Below, one piece after another: positions 20,030-29,585 of a stretch of 64,000 nt of DNA (position 1 is the stretch's first letter; each line of letters begins with the position of its first letter). The notes below the pieces were generated by a model. It worked only from the letters and a program-made list of their open reading frames with translations, did not search any database and was not told the DNA's origin. This DNA is from Lachnospiraceae bacterium (GTDB lineage: Bacteria; Bacillota; Clostridia; Lachnospirales; Lachnospiraceae): contig JAJQGP010000094.1 in assembly GCA_021200475.1 (NCBI GenBank), positions 2,114 through 66,113 on the forward strand. Reading direction: 5' to 3'. The position numbers and the translations under genes were made by a program.

Positions 20030-21721
20030 TTAAGCTGCCGGCTCCAGTGTTTCTTCTTCAACGGATTCCTCCGCGATGATCGTGATATCACCTCTGGACT
20101 CGCCATAAGCGTCTGCCGTTACCACACCGCCGAGTTCTTCTTCGATATAAGCAATCACTGCCTCATCCATCGGTGTACCAGTATCCATCACCTCAGATAC
20201 AGAAAATGCGTAGTAGGTGTCGCCGCCTGCTGCCAGGAAGTCATTTGTGATAACTGCGTAGGTAGCTTCCGGATCAAATTCCTGGCCATTGATGGAAGTG
20301 ATGGTCACCCTCTGGATCGATGCCGGTCCGAAATAGGTAGATCCTTCGTACTGTTCGCCTTCGTCATAGGCTACCGTCGTGTCAACTGTAAATTCAATGC
20401 CGCAGGTCTGCGGGAACGCGCCGATCGCTTCCGGTGTGCTGTAGGTGGAAGCTTCCAGAGATTCAAGGAGTACTTCACCGGTCACATATACAACGGCGAC
20501 TGTGTTGCCGAATGGAAGGACGGTATTGATGTCATTCATCGTGATGTCGCCAGCCTCAATGGTCGCGCGGATTCCGCCGCCATTTGTGATCGCCACTACA
20601 TTTTCCTCCGCAATGCCGAGGGATTCTACGCCGTCTTTCAGGACATACCAGCGCATCGCGTCCGTGATCAGGTCGCCCAGGTTGGTCTCTTCTGTACGTA
20701 CGCCCGGCTCACGCTCGCCATTGAGCAGCACTTCCGTCGTAGCGAATACTTCGCCGTACACCGCTTCAATCTCGTCAATAATTTCCTACGCCGCAGCTGC
20801 TACTGCATCGTCAGAGCCTGCGTAAGCAACCGTCTGTACCAGATAGTTGTCAACGATCTCACCCTCTGCGCTGATTTCGATCACACCGATGTTTTCAAAC
20901 ACAGTACCGGTGGACTGGATTGGCTGCCCATCCTCGCCTTCCGTCATCACCGTATGAGAATGGCCGTCGATCAGAAAATCTACGCCTGTAATATTTGCCC
21001 ACAGGTCTACCGAACGGTTCGGCTCACTCTCATCATCGACCCCCAGATGAACCAGGCCGATGATCAGATCACAGTCTGCTTCGGCCAGAGTGTCTGCCTC
21101 TGCCTGAGCCGCCGCATACATCTCATCCTCCGCCAGGAATGTAACGCCCTGGATCTTTGCCGGATGCGCCTTAGTCGCCGTCTCCGGAGTCTCTACACCG
21201 AAAAAGCCGATGGTCAGACCGCCCTCTGTAGTGATCACTGTGCTTCCATCGAAGGCTGCCTCATCATTATAAAGAATGTTAGTATTGACAACAGCGAATT
21301 CTGCATCCTCCAGAATCGTGACCAGATTCTCATAGCCATAGTCAAACTCATGGTTGCCAAGTGTGACGACATCGTAACCGGCGAGGTTCATCAGCTCGAC
21401 GGCCGTTGCACCCTGAGAGGTGCTGACATAGGTCGTACCCTGAATAAAATCACCGGCGTCTACCATGATCACTTCTGCACCGGCAGCTTCGTAATCTGCC
21501 TTCAGTGCGCTCATTGCAGCATAACCGGTAATGCTGCCGTGTACGTCATTGCTGTGCAGAATGATGGTCTCACCAGAATAATCTCCCTCTACCACATAGG
21601 GGATGATTTCCTCTGTCTCCGTCTCTTCTTCTGCCCATACGGCAGCGGACCCAGAGAAAACCATGCTCATCGAAAGTACACTGGCGAGCAGTTTTTTTGC
21701 TTCCTTCTTTCCGAATATCAT
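20030..21721 (-). pseudogene. Secreted bifunctional metallophosphatase/5'-nucleotidase (UshA-type) interrupted by an in-frame TAG
   Basis: ORFs 20786..21721 and 20030..20761 lie in the same reading frame, separated by one TAG (20786-20788). N-half: signal peptide, LHSNDVHG, GNHEFDYG, GHSH; C-half: NLGDLITDAMRW, NGGGIRA. Confidence 0.85.
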
Positions 21722-22008
21722 ATTCCTTTCCTCCTTTTTCTGACAAAGCTGGTTCTTTTCTCCTGACTCGATTCTTTATAAATTTGAAACCAGAGCAGGG
21801 ATAAAACCGCTTTTTCTGTCGATTTCAAACTAGCATAGAACAAATCTCTTGTCAACTGTGCTTTTTTATGTTTTTCCAGAAAATGGTGTAAAATTTGAGA
21901 AATAATTTACACACCTTTTTTTGCTCTCCGTTCCAAAGAATGAGAAAAGATATGCTGTCAAGAAAAAACACTTGACAGCATAAGATTTTTTGTGTATAGT
22001 AATCGGCG

Positions 22009-22362
22009 GTGATGGACATGGAAGAAGTATTGCGACAGACGCTTCTGTATGACTTCTACGGGGAATTGCTTACAGAACACCAGAGAGAAGTTTACGAAGC
22101 AGTTGTACAGAATGATCTTTCGTACTCAGAGGCGGCTGAGGAATTCGGTGTCAGCAGGCAGGGAGTGCATGATTTAGTTAAGCGTTCCGAAAAGATTCTG
22201 GAGGATTACGAATCAAAACTGCACCTGGTAGAACGTTTCCTGAAGATCCGGGCAAAGGCAGAGCAGATTCTGGAATTGTCCACCCATTATGAAGAAATTG
22301 ACGCACAGTCATTTGCGGAACAGACGGCGAGCCTGTCGGCGCAGATCCTGGAGGAATTATAG
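22009..22362 (+). CDS. ylxM: YlxM family HTH protein (UPF0122)
   Basis: YDFYGELLTEHQREVYEAVVQNDLSYSEAAEEFGVSRQGVHDLVKRSEKIL; immediately upstream of ffh. Confidence 0.92.
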   Translation: MMDMEEVLRQTLLYDFYGELLTEHQREVYEAVVQNDLSYSEAAEEFGVSRQGVHDLVKRSEKILEDYESKLHLVERFLKIRAKAEQILELSTHYEEIDAQSFAEQTASLSAQILEEL

Positions 22363-22363
22363 T

Positions 22364-23713
22364 ATGGCTTTTGAAAGCTTATCGGAGAAGCTGCAGAATG
22401 TATTCAAAAACCTGCGCAGCAAGGGAAGGCTGACGGAGGCGGATGTGAAGACCGCGCTTAAGGAAGTCAAGATGGCTCTTCTGGAGGCGGACGTCAGTTT
22501 TAAGGTAGTAAAGCAGTTTATTAAGTCTGTTGAGGCGAAGGCGATCGGGCAGGATGTCATGAATGGCCTGAACCCGGGGCAGATGGTGATTAAGATTGTC
22601 AATGACGAGCTGGTATCTCTGATGGGATCGGAGACGACAGAGCTTTCCCTCCGCCCTGCGAATGAGGTATCTGTCGTGATGATGGCCGGTCTGCAGGGTG
22701 CCGGTAAGACGACCACCGCCGCCAAGCTGGCGGGAAAATTTAAATCCAAAGGCCGCAGGCCGCTGCTGGTTGCATGTGACGTATATCGCCCGGCTGCGAT
22801 CAAACAGCTTCAGATCAATGGTGAAAAGCAGGGAGTAGAGGTTTTTTCCCTGGGTGACAAGGAAAATCCTGTGCGCATTGCACGGGAGGCAGTGAATTAT
22901 GCAAGAGAGCATAACCTCAATCTGGTATTTCTGGACACGGCCGGCCGGCTGCATGTCGATGAAGACATGATGCACGAGCTGCAGCAGATAAAAGATGCCG
23001 TTTCCGTCGACCAGACCGTTCTGGTCGTAGATGCGATGACCGGACAGGACGCGGTGAACGTCGCCACGATGTTTGAAGAAAAGATCGGCATCGACGGTGT
23101 GATTCTCACGAAGCTGGATGGCGATACGAGAGGCGGCGCGGCACTTTCGATTAAGGCGACCTGCGGCAAGCCGATTCTCTATGCCGGCATGGGAGAGAAG
23201 CTCTCCGATCTGGAACAGTTTTATCCGGATCGTATGGCTTCCCGTATTCTCGGGATGGGAGATGTCCTTTCCCTGATTGAGAAAGCACAGGAGAACATTG
23301 ATGAGGAAAAAGCCAAAGATATGGAGCAGAAGCTCCGCAAGGCGCAGTTTGGCTTTGATGATTACCTCGAAAGTATGAATCAGATGAAGAATATGGGAGG
23401 TATTTCCAGCGTCCTAGGGATGCTGCCTGGCATGGGCGGCGCACAGATGAAGCAGCTGGAGGATGCTGTGGATGAGAAGAAGATGACGCAGATTGAAGCA
23501 ATCATCCTCTCCATGACACCAAAAGAGCGCTCCAATCCCGATATTCTGAATCTTTCCAGAAAGCGCAGAATTGCGGCCGGTGCCGGTGTAGATATCAGTG
23601 AGGTAAACCGCCTGGTGAAACAGTTTGAGCAAAGCCGTAAAATGATGAAGCAGTACTCCGGAATGTTCGGAGGAAAAAGTGCGAAAAGAGGTAAGTTTAA
23701 ACTTCCTTTTTGA
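22364..23713 (+). CDS. ffh: Signal recognition particle protein Ffh
   Basis: MAFESLSEKLQNVFKNLRSKGRL, GLQGAGKTTTAAKLA, DTAGRLHVDEDMM, LTKLDGDTRGGAALS, M-domain. Confidence 0.97.
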   Translation: MAFESLSEKLQNVFKNLRSKGRLTEADVKTALKEVKMALLEADVSFKVVKQFIKSVEAKAIGQDVMNGLNPGQMVIKIVNDELVSLMGSETTELSLRPANEVSVVMMAGLQGAGKTTTAAKLAGKFKSKGRRPLLVACDVYRPAAIKQLQINGEKQGVEVFSLGDKENPVRIAREAVNYAREHNLNLVFLDTAGRLHVDEDMMHELQQIKDAVSVDQTVLVVDAMTGQDAVNVATMFEEKIGIDGVILTKLDGDTRGGAALSIKATCGKPILYAGMGEKLSDLEQFYPDRMASRILGMGDVLSLIEKAQENIDEEKAKDMEQKLRKAQFGFDDYLESMNQMKNMGGISSVLGMLPGMGGAQMKQLEDAVDEKKMTQIEAIILSMTPKERSNPDILNLSRKRRIAAGAGVDISEVNRLVKQFEQSRKMMKQYSGMFGGKSAKRGKFKLPF

Positions 23714-23776
23714 ATCGGGCAGGAAAAGAGTACTCCCTGCCTGATAAATACATTATTATAACAGGAGGTGAATGAA

Positions 23777-24022
23777 ATGGCAGTAAAGATTCGTTTAAGA
23801 AGGACTGGTAAGAAAAAGAATCCTTTCTATAGAATCGTTGTAGCAGACGCAAGATCTCCGCGAGACGGAAGATGTATCGAAGAGATTGGCACCTACAATC
23901 CAAACGCAAATCCAAGTGAGTTCAAAATTAATGAAGAACTGGCTAAAAAGTGGCTTGCGAGCGGAGCTCAGCCGACTGAGACAGTTGGAAAGCTTTTCAA
24001 GCTGGCCGGTATTGAAAAATAA
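23777..24022 (+). CDS. rpsP: 30S ribosomal protein S16
   Basis: [43 protein letters not shown]. Confidence 0.97.
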   Translation: MAVKIRLRRTGKKKNPFYRIVVADARSPRDGRCIEEIGTYNPNANPSEFKINEELAKKWLASGAQPTETVGKLFKLAGIEK

Positions 24023-24038
24023 TCGGAGGTGAGCAGGC

Positions 24039-24269
24039 ATGAAAGAGCTGTTAGAAGTAATTGCAAAATCTCTGGTTGAACATCCGGACGAAGTCGAAGT
24101 TACGGAAAAGGAAAGTGGAAATACACTTGTATTAGAACTGCGGGTTGCTTCCTCCGATATGGGGAAGGTAATCGGCAAGCAGGGGAGAATTGCGAAAGCG
24201 ATTCGTTCAGTTGTAAAAGCTGCGGCGACAAAGGAAGACAAAAAAGTAGTCGTAGACATTTTACAGTAG
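24039..24269 (+). CDS. khpA: KH-domain RNA-binding protein KhpA (YlqC)
   Basis: SSDMGKVIGKQGRIAKAIRSVVKAAA; between rpsP and rimM. Confidence 0.93.
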   Translation: MKELLEVIAKSLVEHPDEVEVTEKESGNTLVLELRVASSDMGKVIGKQGRIAKAIRSVVKAAATKEDKKVVVDILQ

Positions 24270-24280
24270 TATAACGGTAT

Positions 24281-24347
24281 AAAGAGCTGTCAGAATTTGT
24301 TCGGATTGTAACTGTTACGGTCTGCAAACTGTGAGGACAGCTCTTTT
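24281..24347 (+). terminator. Rho-independent terminator-like hairpin after khpA
   Basis: aaagagctgtc ... gacagctcttttc. Confidence 0.6.
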
Positions 24348-24372
24348 CTATGCATAATAACGCTGAAAAATA

Positions 24373-24547
24373 GTAACTATTCAGAACAGCAGGCCGCAGA
24401 CCGCCTGCAATGCAGGCTATATGCCGCTAATGCGTCATATGTCTGTGGCTTGATGGGCGTTCCGCCCATCCCGAAATGAAAACACAGCCTTTAGCAGGTA
24501 AACCTGCACAGCTGTCTTTTCATTTCGATGCTGTTCTGAACTGTTAC
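24373..24547. repeat. Family-1 structured repeat, long copy (~175 bp)
   Basis: gtaactattcagaacagca...tgctgttctgaactgttac with several internal hairpins; homologous to 48918-49113. Confidence 0.85.
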
Positions 24548-24630
24548 GAAAAATATTTGTAACGAATACAGTTATCGCACTTATGCGTGTGCGCAGCTGC
24601 GATAACTGACAGTCATAATGAGGAAAAAAT

Positions 24631-25209
24631 ATGCAGGATATTTTACAGGTGGGAGCGGTTACTTCTACACATGGCCTTGCCGGTGAAGTTAAGGTTTACC
24701 CTACTACCGATGACCCGATGAGATTTAAAAAACTGAAATCCGTTTTACTGGGCACTCCGGACGAATTACGTGAGCTGGAGATTGAAAGGGTAAAATTTTT
24801 TAAAAACCTTGTGATTCTGAAGTTTCGTGGTCTTGATCGGATTGAGGATGTGGAAGCTTTTCGCGGCCGTCCGCTTTACGTAACCCGGGAGAATGCGGTG
24901 GAGCTTGAGGAAGGCGAATATTTCATCGCAGACCTGATTGGATTGAAGGTTTATACAGATGAACCGCAGGACATTGGTCCATCCGTTGACGGAAGAAAAG
25001 ACACGAATGCAGAGTTATCTGCGGGAGATTCCGCTTTTTCTTTTGGTGAGCTGACCGATGTGCTGCAAACGGGAGCAAATGATGTCTACGAGGTGACAAT
25101 AACGGATGGGCGAAAGGTGCTGGTCCCCGCGATCCGGCAGTGTATCCTGAATGTTGACATTGAAAAAGGCAGTATGCTTGTCCATCTGCTGGAGGGACTT
25201 CTGGAATGA
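24631..25209 (+). CDS. rimM: 16S rRNA processing protein RimM
   Basis: VGAVTSTHGLAGEVKVYPTTDDPMRFKKLK, GELTDVLQTGANDVYEV, LVPAIRQCILNVDIE. Confidence 0.94.
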   Translation: MQDILQVGAVTSTHGLAGEVKVYPTTDDPMRFKKLKSVLLGTPDELRELEIERVKFFKNLVILKFRGLDRIEDVEAFRGRPLYVTRENAVELEEGEYFIADLIGLKVYTDEPQDIGPSVDGRKDTNAELSAGDSAFSFGELTDVLQTGANDVYEVTITDGRKVLVPAIRQCILNVDIEKGSMLVHLLEGLLE

Positions 25210-26069
25210 ATTTTTACGTAATGACCCTGTTTCCGGAAATGATTGAGCAGGGGATGCATACGAGCATTACCGGACGGGCAATCGAGAAAGGCCTGCTCTC
25301 ACTGAAAACCGTCAATATCCGTGACTATTCTGTCACCGGAAACGGGCGAATCGATGATTATCCCTATGGGGGCGGTGCGGGCATGGTAATGCAGGCTGAG
25401 CCCGTCTGCCGCGCATACGAAGACCTCTTATACCAGATCACCGGTCCCGGCGAAAAGCCGGATGTGATTTTGGAAACAGATCAGCAATGCTCCCCTGCTT
25501 CCGGAAACCAAAAGAGATTTCGCCTGGTCTATCTGACCCCGCAAGGGCGTGTGTTCGATCAGAACATGGCACAGGAATTTGCCTGTGAGGAAAACCTTGC
25601 TTTCCTTTGCGGACACTATGAAGGAATCGATGAGCGTGTTCTGGAAACCATTGTCACGGATTATGTATCCATAGGAGACTATGTGCTTACCGGCGGAGAA
25701 CTTCCGGCGATGGTCATGATGGACGCAATCGCCCGCATGGTTCCGGGTGTGCTCAGCAATTCGGATTCCGGAGTCTCAGAAAGCTTTTCGGATGGTCTTC
25801 TGGAGTATCCGCAATACAGCCGGCCGGAAATCTGGCGGGGATGCCCGGTTCCTCCGGTGCTGCTGTCCGGTCATCACGGAAATGTAGATCACTGGCGTCA
25901 TGAACAATCTTTGCTGCGGACACTCCTGAACCGCCCGGATCTTCTGAAAAAAGCTGTGCTGGATCAGGAAGACCGGAAATTTTTACGTAAGGTTCTCGAA
26001 AAAGGAACCGATTACACATTAAAACAGGAAACAATTTCTGTCTTACAGAGCATTCTGGAGCAAAACTGA
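25206..26069 (+). CDS. trmD: tRNA (guanine37-N1)-methyltransferase
   Basis: MNFYVMTLFPEMI, DDYPYGGGAGMVMQ, LCGHYEGIDERV, SIGDYVLTGGELPAMVMMDAIARMVPGVL. Confidence 0.95.
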   Translation: MNFYVMTLFPEMIEQGMHTSITGRAIEKGLLSLKTVNIRDYSVTGNGRIDDYPYGGGAGMVMQAEPVCRAYEDLLYQITGPGEKPDVILETDQQCSPASGNQKRFRLVYLTPQGRVFDQNMAQEFACEENLAFLCGHYEGIDERVLETIVTDYVSIGDYVLTGGELPAMVMMDAIARMVPGVLSNSDSGVSESFSDGLLEYPQYSRPEIWRGCPVPPVLLSGHHGNVDHWRHEQSLLRTLLNRPDLLKKAVLDQEDRKFLRKVLEKGTDYTLKQETISVLQSILEQN

Positions 26070-26393
26070 CCTTTCTGTGTATCAATGAGCCTGGATGGAT
26101 CGAAAGCAGCTATAAATCCATGGCAGAGCGTTGTCAGTGGGAACAGGTGTGAACAGAAACCACACGGAAAAAGTTTGTAAAATCAGTTAATATTTTCTTG
26201 CATTTTGTCAGGAATCATGCTACACTGTTTGGCGTTGTGAAATAGATGGTCCTCTGGTACAGTCTGTGCGGGCTTGCCGCATCTGTCTCCGGTAAGAAGG
26301 GCAGCTGCGGGATTTGTCCTGAAGAAAGTGTTTGGGCGAACAGAGTCAGAAGCACGCGTATTACGAACATCCAGTATAGGAAGGAGATCCACA

Positions 26394-26741
26394 ATGAGCG
26401 ATATTATTAAAAAGATTGAGGATGCTCAGCTGAAGGCTGAGGTTCCGCAGTTTTCTGTAGGCGATACCGTCAGAGTATACGGTAAGATCAAAGAGGGAAA
26501 CCGTGAGCGAATTCAGGTGTTTGAAGGAATCGTAATGAAAAAACAGGGCGGTGGTGTCCGCGCTACATTTACGGTTCGCAAGAATTCGAACGGCGTAGGC
26601 GTAGAGAAAACCTGGCCGCTGCATTCCCCGTCTGTTGAGAAGGTAGAAGTTGTGAGACGCGGTAAGGTAAGACGCGCGAAGCTGACATACCTGAGAGGAC
26701 GTGTAGGAAAGAAAGCGAAAGTAAAAGAGCTTGTGAAATAA
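26394..26741 (+). CDS. rplS: 50S ribosomal protein L19
   Basis: [40 protein letters not shown]. Confidence 0.97.
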   Translation: MSDIIKKIEDAQLKAEVPQFSVGDTVRVYGKIKEGNRERIQVFEGIVMKKQGGGVRATFTVRKNSNGVGVEKTWPLHSPSVEKVEVVRRGKVRRAKLTYLRGRVGKKAKVKELVK

Positions 26742-26751
26742 GGATCGGATC

Positions 26752-26784
26752 AGGGAGATTACATTTATGTATTCTCCCTTTTTT
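26752..26784 (+). terminator. Terminator-like hairpin after rplS
   Basis: agggaga-N14-tctccct followed by T-run. Confidence 0.65.
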
Positions 26785-26795
26785 GCTAAAACCAG

Positions 26796-26815
26796 CAGAA
26801 CAGCCTGCTGTTCTG
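26796..26815. repeat. Minimal family-1 palindrome
   Basis: cagaacag-cctg-ctgttctg. Confidence 0.45.
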
Positions 26816-26842
26816 TCATGTAAGCGAACAACAGGAGGAGCC

Positions 26843-27388
26843 ATGAACACGAAAAAAAAATCCGTAATTCGATCTGTATTTTTGTGGGCATTTGAAATTC
26901 TGGTCGTGCTTCTGTTCGCTTATGTCGTGGTTTACTTTTTCGGACAGACAAGGACAAATATCGGCCAGTCTATGAATACCACTCTTTCCGGCGGCGACAC
27001 TGTGCTTTTAAATACATTTGCCTATCAATTCAGTACGCCTAAGCGAGGCGATGTCATCGCGTTTAAACCAAATGGAAGCAGTACCGCCTATACAAGTATT
27101 AAACGGGTAGTCGGTCTGCCTGGTGAAACGATCCAGATCAAAAATGGCATGATTTATATCGACGGAGAGGTTTATATCGAAGAAAATAATTTTCCCTCGA
27201 TTACAGACCCCGGGCTGGCTGAAGATGGCGTCACGCTTGGCGACAGAGAATATTTCGTGCTGGGAGATAACCGCAACAACAGCGAAGATAGCCGTTACGC
27301 AGATATTGGCGTTGTCTCAGCCGATTATATTGAGGGTAAGGTGTGGTTTGTGATTTCCCCATCTGAACATTGGGGATTTGTGAATTAA
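26843..27388 (+). CDS. lepB: Signal peptidase I (paralogue 1)
   Basis: N-terminal TM, GQSMNTTLSGGD (Ser), IKRVVGLPGE (Lys), YFVLGDNRNNSEDSR. Confidence 0.93.
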   Translation: MNTKKKSVIRSVFLWAFEILVVLLFAYVVVYFFGQTRTNIGQSMNTTLSGGDTVLLNTFAYQFSTPKRGDVIAFKPNGSSTAYTSIKRVVGLPGETIQIKNGMIYIDGEVYIEENNFPSITDPGLAEDGVTLGDREYFVLGDNRNNSEDSRYADIGVVSADYIEGKVWFVISPSEHWGFVN

Positions 27389-27399
27389 TGGAGGAGTGT

Positions 27400-28245
27400 A
27401 TGGCATACCAGTGGTATCCGGGGCACATGACGAAAGCAAAGCGGATGATGCAGGAAGATGTGAAGCTTGTCGATCTGGTCATTGAATTGACGGATGCACG
27501 GGCTCCGCAGTCCGGGCGGAATCCGGATATTGATGAGCTTGGAAAAAACAAATTCCGTGTAATTCTGCTGAACAAGGCGGATATGGCGGATGAACAGCAA
27601 AACGCCTGTTGGGAAGCGTATTTTCGGGCAAAAGGCCTGTTTGCCGCGGCAGTTAATTCCAGGACTGGGGCCGGAATGAAGCGGATACAAAACGTTATTA
27701 TGGAAGCTTGTCAGGAAAAGATAGAACGCGACCGGAAGCGCGGTATACTGAACCGGCCGGTACGGGCTATGGTAGCCGGTATCCCGAATGTCGGAAAGTC
27801 AACCTTTATTAATTCCTTTGCCGGAAAGGCCTGCGCAAAGACTGGGAATAAGCCGGGCGTGACAAGGGGAAAGCAGTGGATCCGCCTGAATAAAAGCGTA
27901 GAGCTTCTGGATACACCCGGGATTCTCTGGCCGAAGATTGATGATCCCAGGGTGGGACAGCGGCTGGCTGCGCTTGGCTCCATACGGGATGAAATTATCC
28001 AGACAGAAGAGCTCTCTCTGTGGGTACTTGGGTTTATAAAAAAGAATTATCCGGGGTTTTTGTCTGCCCGCTATTCCATTGCAGAGGATGCGGACGAGAC
28101 GTTTTTGCTTGGTGAGATTGCCAGAGTACGTGGATGCATCCGCACCGGAAACGAACCGGATTACGAAAAAGCAGCGGCTCTGCTTCTCGATGATTTCCGC
28201 AGTGGCCGAATCGGTCGGATCACCCTGGAGTCGGCACCCAGGTAA
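27400..28245 (+). CDS. rbgA: Ribosome biogenesis GTPase YlqF/RbgA
   Basis: YQWYPGHMTKAKRMM, LNKADM, GIPNVGKSTFINSF, circularly permuted GTPase. Confidence 0.95.
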   Translation: MAYQWYPGHMTKAKRMMQEDVKLVDLVIELTDARAPQSGRNPDIDELGKNKFRVILLNKADMADEQQNACWEAYFRAKGLFAAAVNSRTGAGMKRIQNVIMEACQEKIERDRKRGILNRPVRAMVAGIPNVGKSTFINSFAGKACAKTGNKPGVTRGKQWIRLNKSVELLDTPGILWPKIDDPRVGQRLAALGSIRDEIIQTEELSLWVLGFIKKNYPGFLSARYSIAEDADETFLLGEIARVRGCIRTGNEPDYEKAAALLLDDFRSGRIGRITLESAPR

Positions 28246-28269
28246 GAGCTGACGTGTTACCAAAATATC

Positions 28270-28326
28270 GTATCATTCAGAACAGACCGAAGCACAGTCC
28301 TGTATACTGCTGTTCTGAATCATTAC
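28270..28326. repeat. Family-1 palindromic repeat, short copy
   Basis: gtatcattcagaacagaccgaagc...ctgctgttctgaatcattac; attcagaacag/ctgttctgaat perfect 11-bp inverted repeat. Confidence 0.7.
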
Positions 28327-28357
28327 AAGATAACAAGAAAGAAGATGGATGGGGACA

Positions 28358-28942
28358 ATGAGCAGAAAAAAAGAACAGAACAATACTGCTGACGAGGTGA
28401 ATCGAGTGGATCCGAAAAGAGAAATATTAAGCTGGATCTTATATATCGGCTTTGTAATTCTGGCAACCTGGCTGATTCTGCATTTCGTTGGTCAGAGAAC
28501 GGTTGTAGACGGTCGTTCCATGAATGATACCCTTCAGGATGGGGATAATCTGATTGTGGAAAAGCTTTCCTACCGCTTTGGAGACCCGCAGCGCTTTGAT
28601 ATTATCGTATTTCAGCCTTATGAGGATTCCAGTGAGCTCTATATCAAGCGAATCATCGGCCTTCCCGGTGAAACCGTACGCATTGATGCGGATGGCAGTA
28701 TTTACATTGACGGCGAGCTGCTTGAGGAGGATTATGGCAGAGAAACGATTGAAAATCCCGGACGGGCAAGCGAAGAGATCACCCTGGGGGAGGATGAATA
28801 TTTTGTCCTGGGTGATAATCGCAACAACAGTACGGACAGCCGGACAGAACGCGTTGGAAATGTCAGCCGGGATTCGATCGTCGGCAAGGCATGGCTGCGT
28901 ATCTGGCCGCTTAGCAGCTTCGGTTTCCTGACACATCAGTAG
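28358..28942 (+). CDS. lepB: Signal peptidase I (paralogue 2)
   Basis: DGRSMNDTLQDGD, IKRIIGLPGE, YFVLGDNRNNSTDSR. Confidence 0.93.
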   Translation: MSRKKEQNNTADEVNRVDPKREILSWILYIGFVILATWLILHFVGQRTVVDGRSMNDTLQDGDNLIVEKLSYRFGDPQRFDIIVFQPYEDSSELYIKRIIGLPGETVRIDADGSIYIDGELLEEDYGRETIENPGRASEEITLGEDEYFVLGDNRNNSTDSRTERVGNVSRDSIVGKAWLRIWPLSSFGFLTHQ

Positions 28943-29012
28943 GGTTCCTGTGGTGTGGGCGTCCGATCTGCTTATGCCAGAGGCGATACAGGGAAGTTTG
29001 AGGGAGAAGCGC

Positions 29013-29585
29013 TTGAAGAAGGGTGAAGAAAAAGCGGAAAAAAAGAATAGAAAGAAGAAAAAAAGTATTGTCCGGGAGGCGCTGAGCTGGATTTTTTACT
29101 TTATTCTGATTTGCGGTGCGGCTTATCTGATTGTCAATTATGTCGCAGAACGCACCGAAGTACGGGGGGAATCCATGTATCCGGCACTCAGTGACGGAGA
29201 TCAGCTGATCGTCGACATGATTTCCTACCACTTTACGGATCCAAAACGGTTCGATATCGTTGTCTTTCCATTTCAGTATCAGGAAGACACTTATTACATC
29301 AAAAGAATTATCGGTCTTCCGGGAGAAACGGTTCAGATTGTGGACGGCGTCGTATATATCAACGGGGAGATTCTGGAAGATTCTTATGGAAATGAAATGA
29401 TCCGGAATCCGGGACTGGCCTCGGTGGAGATTACGCTTGGTGACCAGGAATACTTTGTTCTTGGAGACAACCGCAATAACAGTACGGACAGCCGGGAGCC
29501 GAGTGTCGGAAATATCACAAGAGACCAGATTATAGGGAAAGCGGTTTTGCGAATCTGGCCGTTTCCATCGTTTGGACTGCTATAG
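29013..29585 (+). CDS. lepB: Signal peptidase I (paralogue 3)
   Basis: RGESMYPALSDGD, IKRIIGLPGE, YFVLGDNRNNSTDSR; start uncertain (TTG at 29013 behind gaggga, or upstream GTG/ATG from 28950). Confidence 0.9.
   Translation: MKKGEEKAEKKNRKKKKSIVREALSWIFYFILICGAAYLIVNYVAERTEVRGESMYPALSDGDQLIVDMISYHFTDPKRFDIVVFPFQYQEDTYYIKRIIGLPGETVQIVDGVVYINGEILEDSYGNEMIRNPGLASVEITLGDQEYFVLGDNRNNSTDSREPSVGNITRDQIIGKAVLRIWPFPSFGLL

Noticed and set aside
19937-21766. 609-aa plus-strand ORF across the nucleotidase locus
   Set aside because: Antisense to a clearly recognisable UshA-type gene; composition (Cys/Arg/His-rich, no motif) typical of shadow ORFs in this codon bias.
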